A stretch of DNA of 55,567 nucleotides from Hyphomicrobiales bacterium. Its GTDB lineage: Bacteria > Pseudomonadota > Alphaproteobacteria > Rhizobiales > Rhizobiaceae. The position numbers and the translations under genes were made by a program. Location: contig PAPH01000026.1 in the NCBI GenBank assembly GCA_002709005.1, positions 1 to 55,567 on the forward strand, read 5' to 3'. Positions 41,642-50,633 of this stretch are shown piece after piece. The notes beneath the pieces were generated by a model that was given only the letters and a program-made list of their open reading frames with translations, did not search any database and was not told where the DNA came from. Numbering within the stretch: position 1 is the stretch's first letter; every line of letters starts with the position of its first letter.

Positions 41642-42253
41642 ATGAAAAAAATCCTTGCCTCCGCAGCCGTAATCTTCCTGGCGGCCTCGCCGCTCGCCCA
41701 TGCTGCACCCCAGGGCGAACAGAAGACCCTTCTTCAGATGCTGTTCCCGCCGTCGGAAAACTACAACCGGATGAACCATCGCCGGTCGGACAAGTCGCCG
41801 ATCAAGCGCAAGGTGGTGAAGTTCGAGGACAAGTACGGCGAAGGCACCATCGTCATCGATACCTCGGACCGCCGCCTCTACCACGTGCTTGGCAAGGGCA
41901 AGGCGATGGCCTACGGGATTGGCGTCGGCCGTGAGGGCTTCACCTGGCAGGGCTCGAACAAGATCACCCGCAAGGCCGAGTGGCCGGGCTGGACCCCGCC
42001 GCAGGTCATGCGCGACCGCGTCAAGCGCCAGGAAGGCCGCGTGCTTCCGGCCTATATGGAAGGCGGCCCGGACAATCCGCTCGGCGCCCGCGCCATGTAT
42101 ATCGGCTCGACCATCTACCGCATCCACGGCACCAACCAGCCCTGGACGATCGGTCAGGCCATGTCTTCGGGCTGTATCCGCATGGCCAATGAGGACGTGA
42201 TCGATCTGTATGAAAAGGTCGGCGTCGGAACCCGCGTGGTCGTCCGCAACTAA
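41642..42253 (+). CDS. L,D-transpeptidase (YkuD family), secreted
   Basis: 203 residues. Signal peptide MKKILASAAVIFLAASPLAHA, cleavage around AHA-A. YkuD domain with HGTNQPWTIGQAMSSGCIRM, nucleophile Cys in SSGCIRMANED. Crosslinks or attaches outer-membrane proteins to murein. Followed by a strong terminator. Confidence 0.92.
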   Translation: MKKILASAAVIFLAASPLAHAAPQGEQKTLLQMLFPPSENYNRMNHRRSDKSPIKRKVVKFEDKYGEGTIVIDTSDRRLYHVLGKGKAMAYGIGVGREGFTWQGSNKITRKAEWPGWTPPQVMRDRVKRQEGRVLPAYMEGGPDNPLGARAMYIGSTIYRIHGTNQPWTIGQAMSSGCIRMANEDVIDLYEKVGVGTRVVVRN

Positions 42254-42276
42254 TCGCGAGAACGCCGAAATAAACA

Positions 42277-42304
42277 AAAGCCGGTCCCATGTGGGCCGGC
42301 TTTT
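42277..42304. terminator. Bidirectional rho-independent terminator
   Basis: AAAGCCGG...CCGGCTTT stem with inner CCC/GGG pairing and loop ATGT, followed on the plus strand by TTTTTTC. A T run also follows on the minus strand. Lies between convergent genes ending at 42253 and 42317. Confidence 0.88.
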
Positions 42305-42316
42305 TTCTTATCCGGC

Positions 42317-43291
42317 TCAGGCGCGCTGGCGTGGCTCGGATGCCTTGTCGAACGACATTTTCGCAATCAGCGCCAGTTCAGCCTCTGCATTGCTGAAATC
42401 GCGGACGCCGAGGAAATCCAGGATCCCCTCGATCACCGGAGGCGCGGAGAGAATGCGGCGATGGCCGTAGCCGGGGACGGAGAGAAGGCGAACATGCGGA
42501 CCGGCCGCGGCCAGCTTCTCCGCATTGGAGAACGGCACCTCCTTGTCATCGGGCGCGTGCATGACGAGCGCTTCGCAGCGGATCCGCCCCATCCCCTCCG
42601 CGGCGTCGAACTCTTCGAGCCGGCGGCCTGACAGCGTAAAGACTTCGCCTTCGAACGCCTCGCGGACGGCGGCACTCATGCCGGTTTCACTGGCAAACCA
42701 GTCGAAGATCGTCTTCAGGCGCGTCGGCGAGGCAATTGTGACGAGTTTGTAGGGCCGGCGGGCCGGAACGCCGGAGATCATGCCGGCCGCCACGCTGATG
42801 ATGGCCGCAGAGCCGAACGAGTGTCCCACGAAGACATCGAACCCGTCGAACTGGCGCCAGGCGGCATCGATTGCCTCGCCGGCGTTGATGAGGTGACTGC
42901 GCCGAGCAAGCGAGCGGCCGTGCCCCGGCATGTCGATTGCCACCACTTGGAAATCATGCCCCCGCATCGCCTCGATGATCGGCAGCATATGCTCGGTACG
43001 CGACCGATAGCCGTGAACGACCAGAACCTTTCCGCGGCATTGCTCTGGCTGGCGAACGCCGAAGTCGTAGGCCGCCACCACGCTACCGTCCGGAAGCAGC
43101 AGCCGGAGGACCTTCGCCTTGGCGATCCTCGGTGCGGCCTCACGAAGAAGCAGCGCCTCCTTGTCCGATTCCGGCTTGGCGCCCGGCGCGCGCGCAAACA
43201 GGTAGAATGCGAAACGCCCCGCCGCTTTTGTGGAGAAAAGCGCGATGGCCGAAATGATCAAACCGATGGACTTCAACAGCCATTGTGGCAT
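42317..43291 (-). CDS. Alpha/beta hydrolase
   Basis: 324 residues. N-terminal membrane segment LLKSIGLIISAIALFSTKAA, then alpha/beta-hydrolase fold with oxyanion loop VVHGYRSRTEH, nucleophile elbow GHSFGS and a later GYGHRRIL (probable His). Substrate unknown; similar proteins are membrane-attached lipases or esterases. Divergent from the MarR gene with an operator-like spacer between. Confidence 0.82.
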   Translation of the reverse strand: MPQWLLKSIGLIISAIALFSTKAAGRFAFYLFARAPGAKPESDKEALLLREAAPRIAKAKVLRLLLPDGSVVAAYDFGVRQPEQCRGKVLVVHGYRSRTEHMLPIIEAMRGHDFQVVAIDMPGHGRSLARRSHLINAGEAIDAAWRQFDGFDVFVGHSFGSAAIISVAAGMISGVPARRPYKLVTIASPTRLKTIFDWFASETGMSAAVREAFEGEVFTLSGRRLEEFDAAEGMGRIRCEALVMHAPDDKEVPFSNAEKLAAAGPHVRLLSVPGYGHRRILSAPPVIEGILDFLGVRDFSNAEAELALIAKMSFDKASEPRQRA

Positions 43292-43301
43292 AGGAATAAC
43301 C

Positions 43302-43335
43302 TTGAAGGTTCAATGCTGAACAAATAATTGTACAA
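43302..43335. promoter_or_regulatory. Candidate MarR operator between divergent genes
   Basis: TTGAAGGTTCAA (43302-43313), GTTCA-ATGC-TGAAC (43308-43321) and TTGTACAA (43328-43335), overlapping dyads in the 46-bp spacer. Typical placing for MarR autoregulation and control of the hydrolase gene. Confidence 0.65.
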
Positions 43336-43337
43336 CC

Positions 43338-43817
43338 ATGAACAAAAAGCAAGCCCTCCCCTGGGACAATCCCCGCTTCAGGAACTGGATCGCCGTCGCG
43401 CGCGCCTGCCAGATGATGAGCCTGACCCTGACCCGCGCGCTGCAGGGGCTGGATCTGAAACCGCCGCACCTCGATATCCTCGCCAACGTCTACCGCTACC
43501 CGGGCATCTCGCAGCAGGATCTCGCCAACAAGCTTCTGGTCGGGCGCTCGAACCTCTCGATGCTCATTCCCCAGCTCGAGCAGCGCGGCCTGATCGAGCG
43601 CCGCACCGATGAGGACGACCGCCGTGTTCTGCGACTGACCCTGACCGGGAAAGGCGAAACCCTCACGGAGGATGCGCTGGCGATCCAGACGGAAGTGATC
43701 GACCGCTCGATGGCGGCCTCCTCGGTCGACGAGTGCAATCTCGTCGGAGACGTCATGTGGCGCATGGTGGAGCAGATGACCGCCGGCGACCCGCAGGATT
43801 CCGGCGCGGACCGCTAG
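43338..43817 (+). CDS. MarR-family transcriptional regulator
   Basis: 159 residues. Winged helix with HLDILANVYRYPGISQQDLA, LLVGRSNLSMLIPQLEQRGL, and wing ERRTDEDDRRVLRLTLTGKG. Dimeric repressor, ligand unknown. Probably controls the divergent hydrolase gene and itself. Confidence 0.92.
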   Translation: MNKKQALPWDNPRFRNWIAVARACQMMSLTLTRALQGLDLKPPHLDILANVYRYPGISQQDLANKLLVGRSNLSMLIPQLEQRGLIERRTDEDDRRVLRLTLTGKGETLTEDALAIQTEVIDRSMAASSVDECNLVGDVMWRMVEQMTAGDPQDSGADR

Positions 43818-44182
43818 CGCTCCCTGCTCAATCCTTTCCCGTCCAGTTCGGCCAGGTAGCCGGCCCACACCTCCTCGGCGTTCTCGCCCGTCTCGCTGAA
43901 GAATTTCCAGGTGAACAGCCCGGTGTCGTGCCCGTCGTCGAAAACGATGCGGACTGCGTAATTGCCGACAGGCCGGAGATCGGTGATCGTCACGTTTTTC
44001 TTCCCGGGCACGGTGACGCGCTGATCCGGACCGTGTCCCTGGACCTCGGCCGAAGGAGAGCGGACACGAAGGAGTTCGGCAGGAAGGGCAAAACTGCGGC
44101 CGTCCGTGAAGCCGACGGTCAGCATGCGCCGGTCGCTCGATACCTTCAACTCGCTCGGCCAGGCTTCGTCGTGACGGTTCAT
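43814..44182 (-). CDS. DUF971 protein
   Basis: 122 residues from ATG at 44182, after AAGGAG; the earlier frame has no ribosome site. Single DUF971 domain: ELKVSSDRRMLTVGFTDGRS, ELLRVRSPSAEVQGHGPDQR, and RPVGNYAVRIVFDDGHDTGL followed by the FTWKFF ending. Found next to iron-sulfur or Mo-cofactor genes and as the N-terminal domain of gamma-butyrobetaine hydroxylase; function uncertain. Converges on the MarR gene with a four-base overlap. Confidence 0.85.
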   Translation of the reverse strand: MNRHDEAWPSELKVSSDRRMLTVGFTDGRSFALPAELLRVRSPSAEVQGHGPDQRVTVPGKKNVTITDLRPVGNYAVRIVFDDGHDTGLFTWKFFSETGENAEEVWAGYLAELDGKGLSRER

Positions 44183-44316
44183 CGCGGTCTCCTTGCTGCC
44201 CTTTTCGGCCCATATGATTGGAAGATGGCCGGTTTTCAATCCTCCGACCGGGCGCCGCCGAAGGAAAGGGCTTGAAAAGAGCGCCCGGGATCGCGAGATT
44301 GGGGAAAGGACAATTC

Positions 44317-45351
44317 ATGAAAAGCATCGCCATGCCCGATATGACGCCCAGCACTCCGCCGATGATTGACCCCTTCGGGCGGGCCGTCACCTATTTGCGG
44401 GTCTCGGTCACCGACCGGTGCGATTTCCGCTGCACCTATTGCATGGCCGAGCATATGACCTTCCTTCCGAAGAAGGATCTGCTGACGCTCGAGGAACTCG
44501 ACCGGCTGTGCACCACATTCGTGGAAAAGGGCGTGCGCAAGATCCGGCTCACCGGCGGCGAACCGCTGGTGCGCAAGAACATCATGGAACTCATCCGTTC
44601 GCTCGGCCGGCATATCGAAACCGGAGCACTGGACGAACTGACGCTGACCACCAATGCCTCGCAACTGGCAAGATTCGCTGACGACCTTTATGGTGCCGGC
44701 GTGCGGCGCATCAACGTCTCGCTCGACACGCTCGATCCCGACAAGTTTCGTGCGATCACCCGCTGGGGCGACTTCGGCAAGGTGATGGACGGCCTCCAGG
44801 CCGCCCGCGAAGCCGGTCTCAAGATCAAGATCAACGCGGTCGCGCTCAAGGATTTCAACGAGGACGAAATCCCCTCGATGCTCGAATGGGCGCACGGTCA
44901 GGGCATGGACATGACCCTTATCGAGACCATGCCGATGGGCGAGATCGAGGAAGACCGCACCGACCGCTACCTGCCGCTTTCGCAGGTCAGGGCAGACCTT
45001 TCAAAGCGCTATACGCTCACCGACATTCCCTACAAGACCGGCGGACCGGCTCGCTATGTGGAAATCGCGGAAACGGGCGGACGGCTCGGCCTGATCACCC
45101 CGCTCACGCATAATTTCTGCGAGAGCTGCAACCGCGTGCGCCTGACCTGCACCGGCCAGCTCTACATGTGCCTTGGCCAGAACGACGACGCCGACCTACG
45201 CGCACCCCTACGCGCTTCGGAGGGCAACGAGCTCCTGTCGAACGCGATCGACGAAGCCATCGGCCGCAAGCCCAAGGGTCATGATTTCATTATCGAGCGT
45301 GGCCGCTCACGGCCCGCCGTCGGTCGCCACATGAGCGTCACCGGCGGCTAG
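44317..45351 (+). CDS. moaA: GTP 3',8-cyclase, molybdenum cofactor biosynthesis
   Basis: 344 residues from ATG at 44317, after GGAAAGGAC. N-terminal radical SAM cluster Cys35, Cys39, Cys42 (CDFRCTYCM), GGEP in [11 protein letters not shown], and C-terminal second cluster in [20 protein letters not shown], with the functional terminal GG (SVTGG). Makes cyclic pyranopterin precursor from GTP. mobA is nearby at 48184. Confidence 0.97.
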   Translation: MKSIAMPDMTPSTPPMIDPFGRAVTYLRVSVTDRCDFRCTYCMAEHMTFLPKKDLLTLEELDRLCTTFVEKGVRKIRLTGGEPLVRKNIMELIRSLGRHIETGALDELTLTTNASQLARFADDLYGAGVRRINVSLDTLDPDKFRAITRWGDFGKVMDGLQAAREAGLKIKINAVALKDFNEDEIPSMLEWAHGQGMDMTLIETMPMGEIEEDRTDRYLPLSQVRADLSKRYTLTDIPYKTGGPARYVEIAETGGRLGLITPLTHNFCESCNRVRLTCTGQLYMCLGQNDDADLRAPLRASEGNELLSNAIDEAIGRKPKGHDFIIERGRSRPAVGRHMSVTGG

Positions 45352-45360
45352 AGCATCCCT

Positions 45361-45385
45361 GCGTTCAGGCGGAATCGCCTGACGC
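45361..45385. repeat. Intergenic inverted repeat after moaA
   Basis: GCGTTCAGGCG-GAAT-CGCCTGACGC, one bulged T, no T run afterwards. Looks like a rhizobial REP-type or mRNA-end stem. Nothing else is recognised in 45386-45576. Confidence 0.6.
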
Positions 45386-45576
45386 AGACAAGATCCTCTA
45401 CAACCAAAAGGGTAGAGCGAACTTTGCCTCCGCCCGGACGCACGCCGCTCTAGCAGAACTGCTCCACCATTATTGCGATTGGGACTGGCGGGAATATGCG
45501 TTAAGCAGAGTTTTGTTTGGCGGCCTGGAGTTCATCCTCCCTGCCGTCTGTGCACTCCCGATCCAAGCGATTCCGC

Positions 45577-46491
45577 ATGCCTCTGTCCCCCAACTTCCGC
45601 GGCGCGCTCTTCATGGCTTTGGCAATGATGAGTTTCACCACCAACGACACGATGGTGAAATTCCTGTCGGAAACGATGCCGATGGGACAGATCGTCTTCA
45701 TGCGCAACCTGATCGCCTCGGTGGTGATCTTCCTGATTGCCTACCGGCAGCACGCCCTTCGGCCGATAAGGCTGGCTTTCTCTCCCTATATCGTGATCCG
45801 GATCATCGGCGAGGTCGGCGGAACGGTGACGTTCCTCATCGGCCTGTCCCATATCCCCATCGGCAACGCGAGCGCCATCCTCCAGGCCCTTCCGCTCGCC
45901 GTCACCATGGGGGCGGCGCTCTTCCTCGGAGAACCCGTCGGATGGCGACGCTGGTCGGCGATCCTGGTCGGCTTTATCGGTGTTCTGGTCATCGTCCGGC
46001 CGGGGGTCGAAGGCTTCTCGCCCTATGCCCTGATCGTGGCGATCACCGTGTTGTTCGCCGCGGGACGCGACATCGCCACCCGCAAGATCGATCCGTCGAT
46101 CCCGCCGCTCTTCATATCGTCGCTGACGGCGCCCGCGGTCGCGTTGGCCGGTCTGTTTCTCGATCCGCCGACCTCCACACAATGGGTGTCGGTCGGCATT
46201 TGGGAGTGCGCACTACTGATTGGCGCGGCAAGCCTGATCCTCGTCGCCTACCACTTTATCATCCACGCGATGCGCGAAGGCGATATCTCGTTTATCGCAC
46301 CCTTCCGCTATTCGAGCCTGATCGTGGCGATCCTGTTCGGCTATCTTGTCTTCGGAGACATACCGGATATCTACATCATCATCGGTGCGCTGATGATCGT
46401 CGCCTCTGGGCTCTACACCATCTACCGCGAGAGGGTCCGGGTGGACGCCGGTCCTATCGCCGCATCGTCGACCACACGGCCGAGCCCCTGA
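45577..46491 (+). CDS. EamA/DMT-family transporter
   Basis: 304 residues from ATG at 45577. Ten membrane helices in two EamA repeats (about 8-140 and 150-285), conserved GEPVGWRRWSAILVGFIGVL at the end of the first repeat and a matching GDIPDIYIIIGALMIVASGL in the second. Exports or imports small metabolites; substrate cannot be told. Confidence 0.88.
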   Translation: MPLSPNFRGALFMALAMMSFTTNDTMVKFLSETMPMGQIVFMRNLIASVVIFLIAYRQHALRPIRLAFSPYIVIRIIGEVGGTVTFLIGLSHIPIGNASAILQALPLAVTMGAALFLGEPVGWRRWSAILVGFIGVLVIVRPGVEGFSPYALIVAITVLFAAGRDIATRKIDPSIPPLFISSLTAPAVALAGLFLDPPTSTQWVSVGIWECALLIGAASLILVAYHFIIHAMREGDISFIAPFRYSSLIVAILFGYLVFGDIPDIYIIIGALMIVASGLYTIYRERVRVDAGPIAASSTTRPSP

Positions 46492-46533
46492 AGCCCGCGC
46501 CGAACCGGCCACCTGTTTTCGGTGAATGGAAAG

Positions 46534-46713
46534 TCAGGTGGAAAGCCGGGCGTCGTCCACGTCGTCGCGGTCGTCGGGCTGCTGCTTGGTCCTCGACTTG
46601 CGCTCTACCTGCTCGGCATGGGCCTCCCACTCGCTCAGGAGAACGTAGTGGTCGCAAACACCCCAGTCCGCACCGCAAAAGGGGCAGGTCTGCTTCTCGT
46701 CGGTTTCCGGCAT
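46534..46713 (-). CDS. Small zinc-ribbon-like protein, 59 residues
   Basis: Start ATG at 46713, ending TGA at 46534; too short for usual ORF cut-offs and antisense to shadows. Product MPETDEKQTCPFCGADWGVC then DHYVLLSEWEAHAEQVERKS and an acidic tail. CPFC plus a second Cys and His form a possible zinc knuckle. Coding-like codon use. Function unknown. Confidence 0.65.
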   Translation of the reverse strand: MPETDEKQTCPFCGADWGVCDHYVLLSEWEAHAEQVERKSRTKQQPDDRDDVDDARLST

Positions 46714-46767
46714 CTTGCCCCACTATCCGGTTGCGAATGCGTCCCGATATCATCCTAGGGTAACGAA

Positions 46768-46923
46768 ATGGATAAGACCAGCTTGCAAAATGTAACGGTC
46801 TTGACGCCTGAACCATCCGGTAATGCGCCGTCCACCGCACGCTCCGTTGCGCGATCGGATAGCGGGAAATCAGCGCGGCCAAGGGGCAAGGTGAATCGCT
46901 CCGCGGCTTCAATTTCACCCTGA
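46768..46923 (+). CDS. Possible 51-residue ORF
   Basis: ATG at 46768 opens MDKTSLQNVTVLTPEPSGNA and a Ser/Arg-rich tail, stopping 20 bases before the MFS gene. No ribosome site is evident and no relatives are recognised. It may be untranslated leader of the MFS gene. Confidence 0.25.
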   Translation: MDKTSLQNVTVLTPEPSGNAPSTARSVARSDSGKSARPRGKVNRSAASISP

Positions 46924-46942
46924 TCCGCTCTAAAGGGCAGCG

Positions 46943-48187
46943 ATGAGAAAATCCGTATTCCTCGATCGCGCAACTCCGCCCTCGCTGGCCACGCTGGTCC
47001 TCGTGACGGGCATGGGCGCGCTCAATCTCAATATCTTTCTTCCTTCGCTGCCTGCGATCGCCGCCTACTACGATGCGGATTACGCGCTCGTGCAGCTTTC
47101 TGTTTCAGGCTATCTGGCGGTAACCGCCGCTCTGCAGCTTTTTATCGGCCCCCTGTCCGACCGCTACGGCCGCCGCCCGGTCATGCTGGCAAGCCTCGCG
47201 ATCTTTCAGGTGGCGACCGTTCTGGTCATCCTGGCTCCGACCATCACGCTCTTTCTCGCCGCCCGCATGCTGCAGGCGGCGGTCGTCGCCTCGCTGGTGC
47301 TTCCCCGCGCGATGATCCGCGACGTGGTGGGGCAGGAAGAGGCGGCCTCCCGGATCGGCTACGTGACCATGTTCATGAGCGTGGTACCCATGGTCAGCCC
47401 CGCTCTCGGCGGGTTTCTCGCCGGTCTGTTCGGCTGGCACGCGACCTTTGCCGCCGCCTTCCTTTTCGGGCTCGTCGTCTTCCTGCTGTTCTTCTTCGAT
47501 GCGGGAGAGACGCACCACAACCGCTCGACCAGCATCCTCAGGCAGTTCGGCGCCTATCCGGAACTCTTTCGCTCGCGCCGCTTCTGGGGCTACGCGCTGA
47601 CCGCCAGTTTTTCCGCCGGTGCCTTCTACGCCTTTCTCGGCGGCGCGCCCTACGTGGCCAACACCGTGCTTGGCCTCGATGCCGAATCCATCGGTGCCTA
47701 TTTCGCCATCATCGCGGTCGGTTACATGCTCGGCAATTTCCTGTCCGGACGATACGCCAAGCTGCTCGGCATCACCCGCATGATGATCTGGGGCAGCTTG
47801 ATTGCGGCCATCGGCGCGCTCATTCCGTTGTTCCTGTTCCTCGCGGGCTATGTCGATCCCCTCGCCTTCTTCGGCCCGACCTTCCTCGTCGGCATGGGCA
47901 ACGGGATGACGCTGCCGAGCGCCAATGCCGGCATGGTCAGCGTGAGACCCCATCTGGCGGGCTCCGCCTCCGGCCTCGGCGGCAGCCTGATGATCGGCGG
48001 CGGGGCTGTTCTGTCCTCGGCTGTCGGTGCGGCACTGACGCCCGAAACCGGCATCTATCCGCTGATCGCCGCGATGTTCCTGACCATGGTCGGCGCCATG
48101 ATCGCCTCCGCCTATGTCCGCCATGTCGACAAGCTGGCGGCGCGAGAAGCCGGGGCACGGCTCGCCCCTGAGAGCCTGTCGAGATGA
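46943..48187 (+). CDS. MFS multidrug transporter, Bcr/CflA family
   Basis: 414 residues, 12 membrane helices. Signature loop 2-3 GPLSDRYGRRPVMLASLAIF and the Bcr/CflA motif RMLQAAVVASLVLPRAMIRD near helix 4. Proton-driven drug efflux. Stop overlaps mobA start by ATGA, so the two are co-translated. Confidence 0.92.
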   Translation: MRKSVFLDRATPPSLATLVLVTGMGALNLNIFLPSLPAIAAYYDADYALVQLSVSGYLAVTAALQLFIGPLSDRYGRRPVMLASLAIFQVATVLVILAPTITLFLAARMLQAAVVASLVLPRAMIRDVVGQEEAASRIGYVTMFMSVVPMVSPALGGFLAGLFGWHATFAAAFLFGLVVFLLFFFDAGETHHNRSTSILRQFGAYPELFRSRRFWGYALTASFSAGAFYAFLGGAPYVANTVLGLDAESIGAYFAIIAVGYMLGNFLSGRYAKLLGITRMMIWGSLIAAIGALIPLFLFLAGYVDPLAFFGPTFLVGMGNGMTLPSANAGMVSVRPHLAGSASGLGGSLMIGGGAVLSSAVGAALTPETGIYPLIAAMFLTMVGAMIASAYVRHVDKLAAREAGARLAPESLSR

Positions 48188-48798
48188 CCCGCGCCGGCGC
48201 CATACTGGCAGGGGGCGAAGGCCGGCGCATGGGCGGGGCGGACAAACCGTCGCTCATGCTCGACGACCGGCGCCTCATCGACCACGTGCTCGACCGTTTG
48301 CGCCCCCAGGCGGACAGGATCGCGGTCAGCGCCAATGGCGACCCGTCCCGCTATGCCGACCTCCGTCTCGACATCATCGCCGACGATCCGCGCTACCGCG
48401 CCGGACCCCTTGCCGGCATCGCGACGATGATGAGCCATTTTGCCCGGCAGCCCGAGGTGACCCACCTGATCACCGTGCCGGCGGATGCCCCCTTCATTCC
48501 GCAAGATCTCGCCGAGCGGCTGAACGAGGCGGTATCAGATTCCGACGACGTCGCAATCGCGGCGTCGGCTGGACGCACGCACCAGATCGTCGCCTTGTGG
48601 CCGATCGCGGCCCTGCCACGCCTCGAGGCTCATCTCGCGCAGGCCGGCAACCTCAGCATCATGGCGTTTCTCGATACGCTCTCCGTGAGGATCGTCGATT
48701 TCGAGCCGGACACCGGCATCGATCCCTTTCTCAACGTCAACACGCCGGCCGATCTCGATCACGCCCGGAGGCTTATCGCCGAGCGGCGGCAAAGCTGA
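48184..48798 (+). CDS. mobA: Molybdenum cofactor guanylyltransferase
   Basis: 204 residues. N-terminal nucleotide-binding signature ILAGGEGRRMGGADK, then VPADAPFIP (DxP-type metal site) and C-terminal NVNTPADLDHA. Adds GMP to Mo-molybdopterin, giving bis-MGD enzymes. Coupled to the MFS gene, moaA three genes upstream. Confidence 0.93.
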   Translation: MTRAGAILAGGEGRRMGGADKPSLMLDDRRLIDHVLDRLRPQADRIAVSANGDPSRYADLRLDIIADDPRYRAGPLAGIATMMSHFARQPEVTHLITVPADAPFIPQDLAERLNEAVSDSDDVAIAASAGRTHQIVALWPIAALPRLEAHLAQAGNLSIMAFLDTLSVRIVDFEPDTGIDPFLNVNTPADLDHARRLIAERRQS

Positions 48799-48955
48799 CG
48801 TTTATCGGTTGTGCGTCAACTTCCCTTCCACCCGATTTCCTATTGCAATTGCTCACAAAACAGTGGGAGTATCCGTTTTCAGGCGGCCATTGAGTGGTCG
48901 CTCAATACGTGAAGTGGCTGCAAAAGCCACCCGTAAGCCAACAGAGAGGACATCA

Positions 48956-49747
48956 ATGCGTATCTCCACCAAACTCACCCTCGCCATCTCCGCGCTTGCC
49001 CTTTCGGTGAGCCTCGGCGCGCACCAGGCCGGCGCCCAGGACATGAAGAAGGTGGTCATCGGCACCGAAGGCGCTTACCCCCCCTTCAACACGCTTGAAG
49101 CCGACGGCACGCTTACCGGCTTCGACATCGATATCGCCAAGGCGCTGTGCGAAGAGATGAAGGCCGAATGCACCTTCGTCACCCAGGATTGGGACGGCAT
49201 CATCCCGGCGCTCCAGGCTGGCAAGTTCGACGCCATCATCGCCTCGATGTCGATCACCGACGAGCGCAAGGAAAAGGTCGACTTCACCGACAAGTACTAC
49301 AACACCCCGCCGGCCATCGCCGTGCCGAAGGATTCGGACATCACCGAAGCAACCGACGAAGCGCTCGCCGGCAAGATGCTCGGCGCACAGTCCTCGACCA
49401 CCCACTCGAACTATGCCGAAGCCAAGCTGCCCTCGGCCGAACTCAAGCTCTACCCGACCACCGACGAGTACAAGCTCGACATCGACTCGGGCCGCATCGA
49501 CGCCGTGATCGACGACGTGGTGGTGCTCGACGAATGGGTGAAGTCGGAAGACGGCGCATGCTGCAAGATCCTCGGCACCCTCAAGCCGGATCTCGAAATC
49601 AACGGCCCCGGCGCCGGTATCGCCATCCGCAAGGGCGAAGACGAGCTGCGTGAATCCTTCAACAAGGCCATCACCGCGCTGCGCGAAAACGGCAAGTACA
49701 AGGAAATCAACGACAAGTACTTCGATTTCGACGTCTACGGCGACTGA
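48956..49747 (+). CDS. Amino-acid ABC transporter substrate-binding protein
   Basis: 263 residues. Signal peptide MRISTKLTLAISALALSVSL, cleavage near AGAQ-D. Family 3 solute-binding fold with VVIGTEGAYPPFNTLEADGT, FDIDIAKALCEEM and the hinge WDGIIPALQAGKFDAIIASM. Resembles lysine/arginine/ornithine or octopine/nopaline binding proteins. Forms an importer with the two permeases downstream. Confidence 0.93.
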   Translation: MRISTKLTLAISALALSVSLGAHQAGAQDMKKVVIGTEGAYPPFNTLEADGTLTGFDIDIAKALCEEMKAECTFVTQDWDGIIPALQAGKFDAIIASMSITDERKEKVDFTDKYYNTPPAIAVPKDSDITEATDEALAGKMLGAQSSTTHSNYAEAKLPSAELKLYPTTDEYKLDIDSGRIDAVIDDVVVLDEWVKSEDGACCKILGTLKPDLEINGPGAGIAIRKGEDELRESFNKAITALRENGKYKEINDKYFDFDVYGD

Positions 49748-49770
49748 TCGAACCGCTTGATCGCACGATA

Positions 49771-49799
49771 GGCGGCGGCCCGACCGTCGGGCCGCCGCC
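49771..49799 (+). promoter_or_regulatory. Strong mRNA stem-loop between binding-protein and permease genes
   Basis: GGCGGCGGCCC pairs with GGGCCGCCGCC, loop GACCGTC; pairing can extend into the loop. Such stems raise binding-protein mRNA over permease mRNA (as in malE-malF). No T run, so not a classic terminator. Confidence 0.75.
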
Positions 49800-49836
49800 A
49801 ACCACAGAGCCGGAAAACCGGCCGTAAGGGGACAAA

Positions 49837-50631
49837 ATGAGCGATCCGACGGCACCGCCGCTGGCGGTGGCTTCGATATTGGATACCCTCGACCCGTTCT
49901 GCGGGCCTGCGGGCATTCTCCACCTCATACCCGAATCCTCGCTTCTCTCCTGCGGCGCCACGGGCTGGGGAGACGAGATCGCCAACGGCTTCTTCATCAC
50001 CCTGTGTCTTTCGGTCGGCACCCTGCCCGTCGGCCTGGTACTCGGCTTCTTCATCGCCCTGGGCAAACTCAGCGAATCCCGCGCGCTCAATCTCAGCGCC
50101 AACATCTACACGACGATTTTCCGTGGCCTGCCCGAACTTCTGACGATCTTCATGATCTATTTCGGCCTGCAGATCGGGCTGCGCCAATTGCTGCTGGCGC
50201 TCGGCTTCGAGGAAGCGATCGAGATCAATGCATTCGTGGCCGGCCTGATCGCCTTGTCGCTGGTTTTCTCGGCCTTCGCGTCCGAAGTCCTGGCCTCCGC
50301 TTTCCAGGCGATCCCCAAGGGGCAGTATGAGGGTGGCGCGGCATTGGGACTGCGCGGTGGCATCGTCATGCGCAAGATCATCGTTCCCCAGCTTCTGCGC
50401 ATCGCTCTGCCCGGCCTCGGCAATCTCTGGATGAACCTTCTGAAAGACACCGCCCTCATCTCGGTGATCGGCCTGTCCGATATCCTGCGCCAGACCGGTG
50501 TGGCGGCGCGCGTGACCAAGGAACCGTTCTTCTTCTTCGGTATCGCCTGCATTCTCTATCTCTTCCTCGCCATGCTCTCCTCGATCGGCACGAACTGGCT
50601 CGAAAATCGCTACAAACAGGTCGAGCGCTGA
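49837..50631 (+). CDS. ABC transporter permease, histidine/arginine type (OccQ/HisQ-like)
   Basis: 264 residues. Five or so membrane helices with the EAA loop SEVLASAFQAIPKGQYEGGA ALG-type (QAIPKGQYEGGAALGLRGG) for ATPase docking. One half of the heterodimeric inner-membrane channel. Confidence 0.92.
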   Translation: MSDPTAPPLAVASILDTLDPFCGPAGILHLIPESSLLSCGATGWGDEIANGFFITLCLSVGTLPVGLVLGFFIALGKLSESRALNLSANIYTTIFRGLPELLTIFMIYFGLQIGLRQLLLALGFEEAIEINAFVAGLIALSLVFSAFASEVLASAFQAIPKGQYEGGAALGLRGGIVMRKIIVPQLLRIALPGLGNLWMNLLKDTALISVIGLSDILRQTGVAARVTKEPFFFFGIACILYLFLAMLSSIGTNWLENRYKQVER

Positions 50632-50633
50632 CC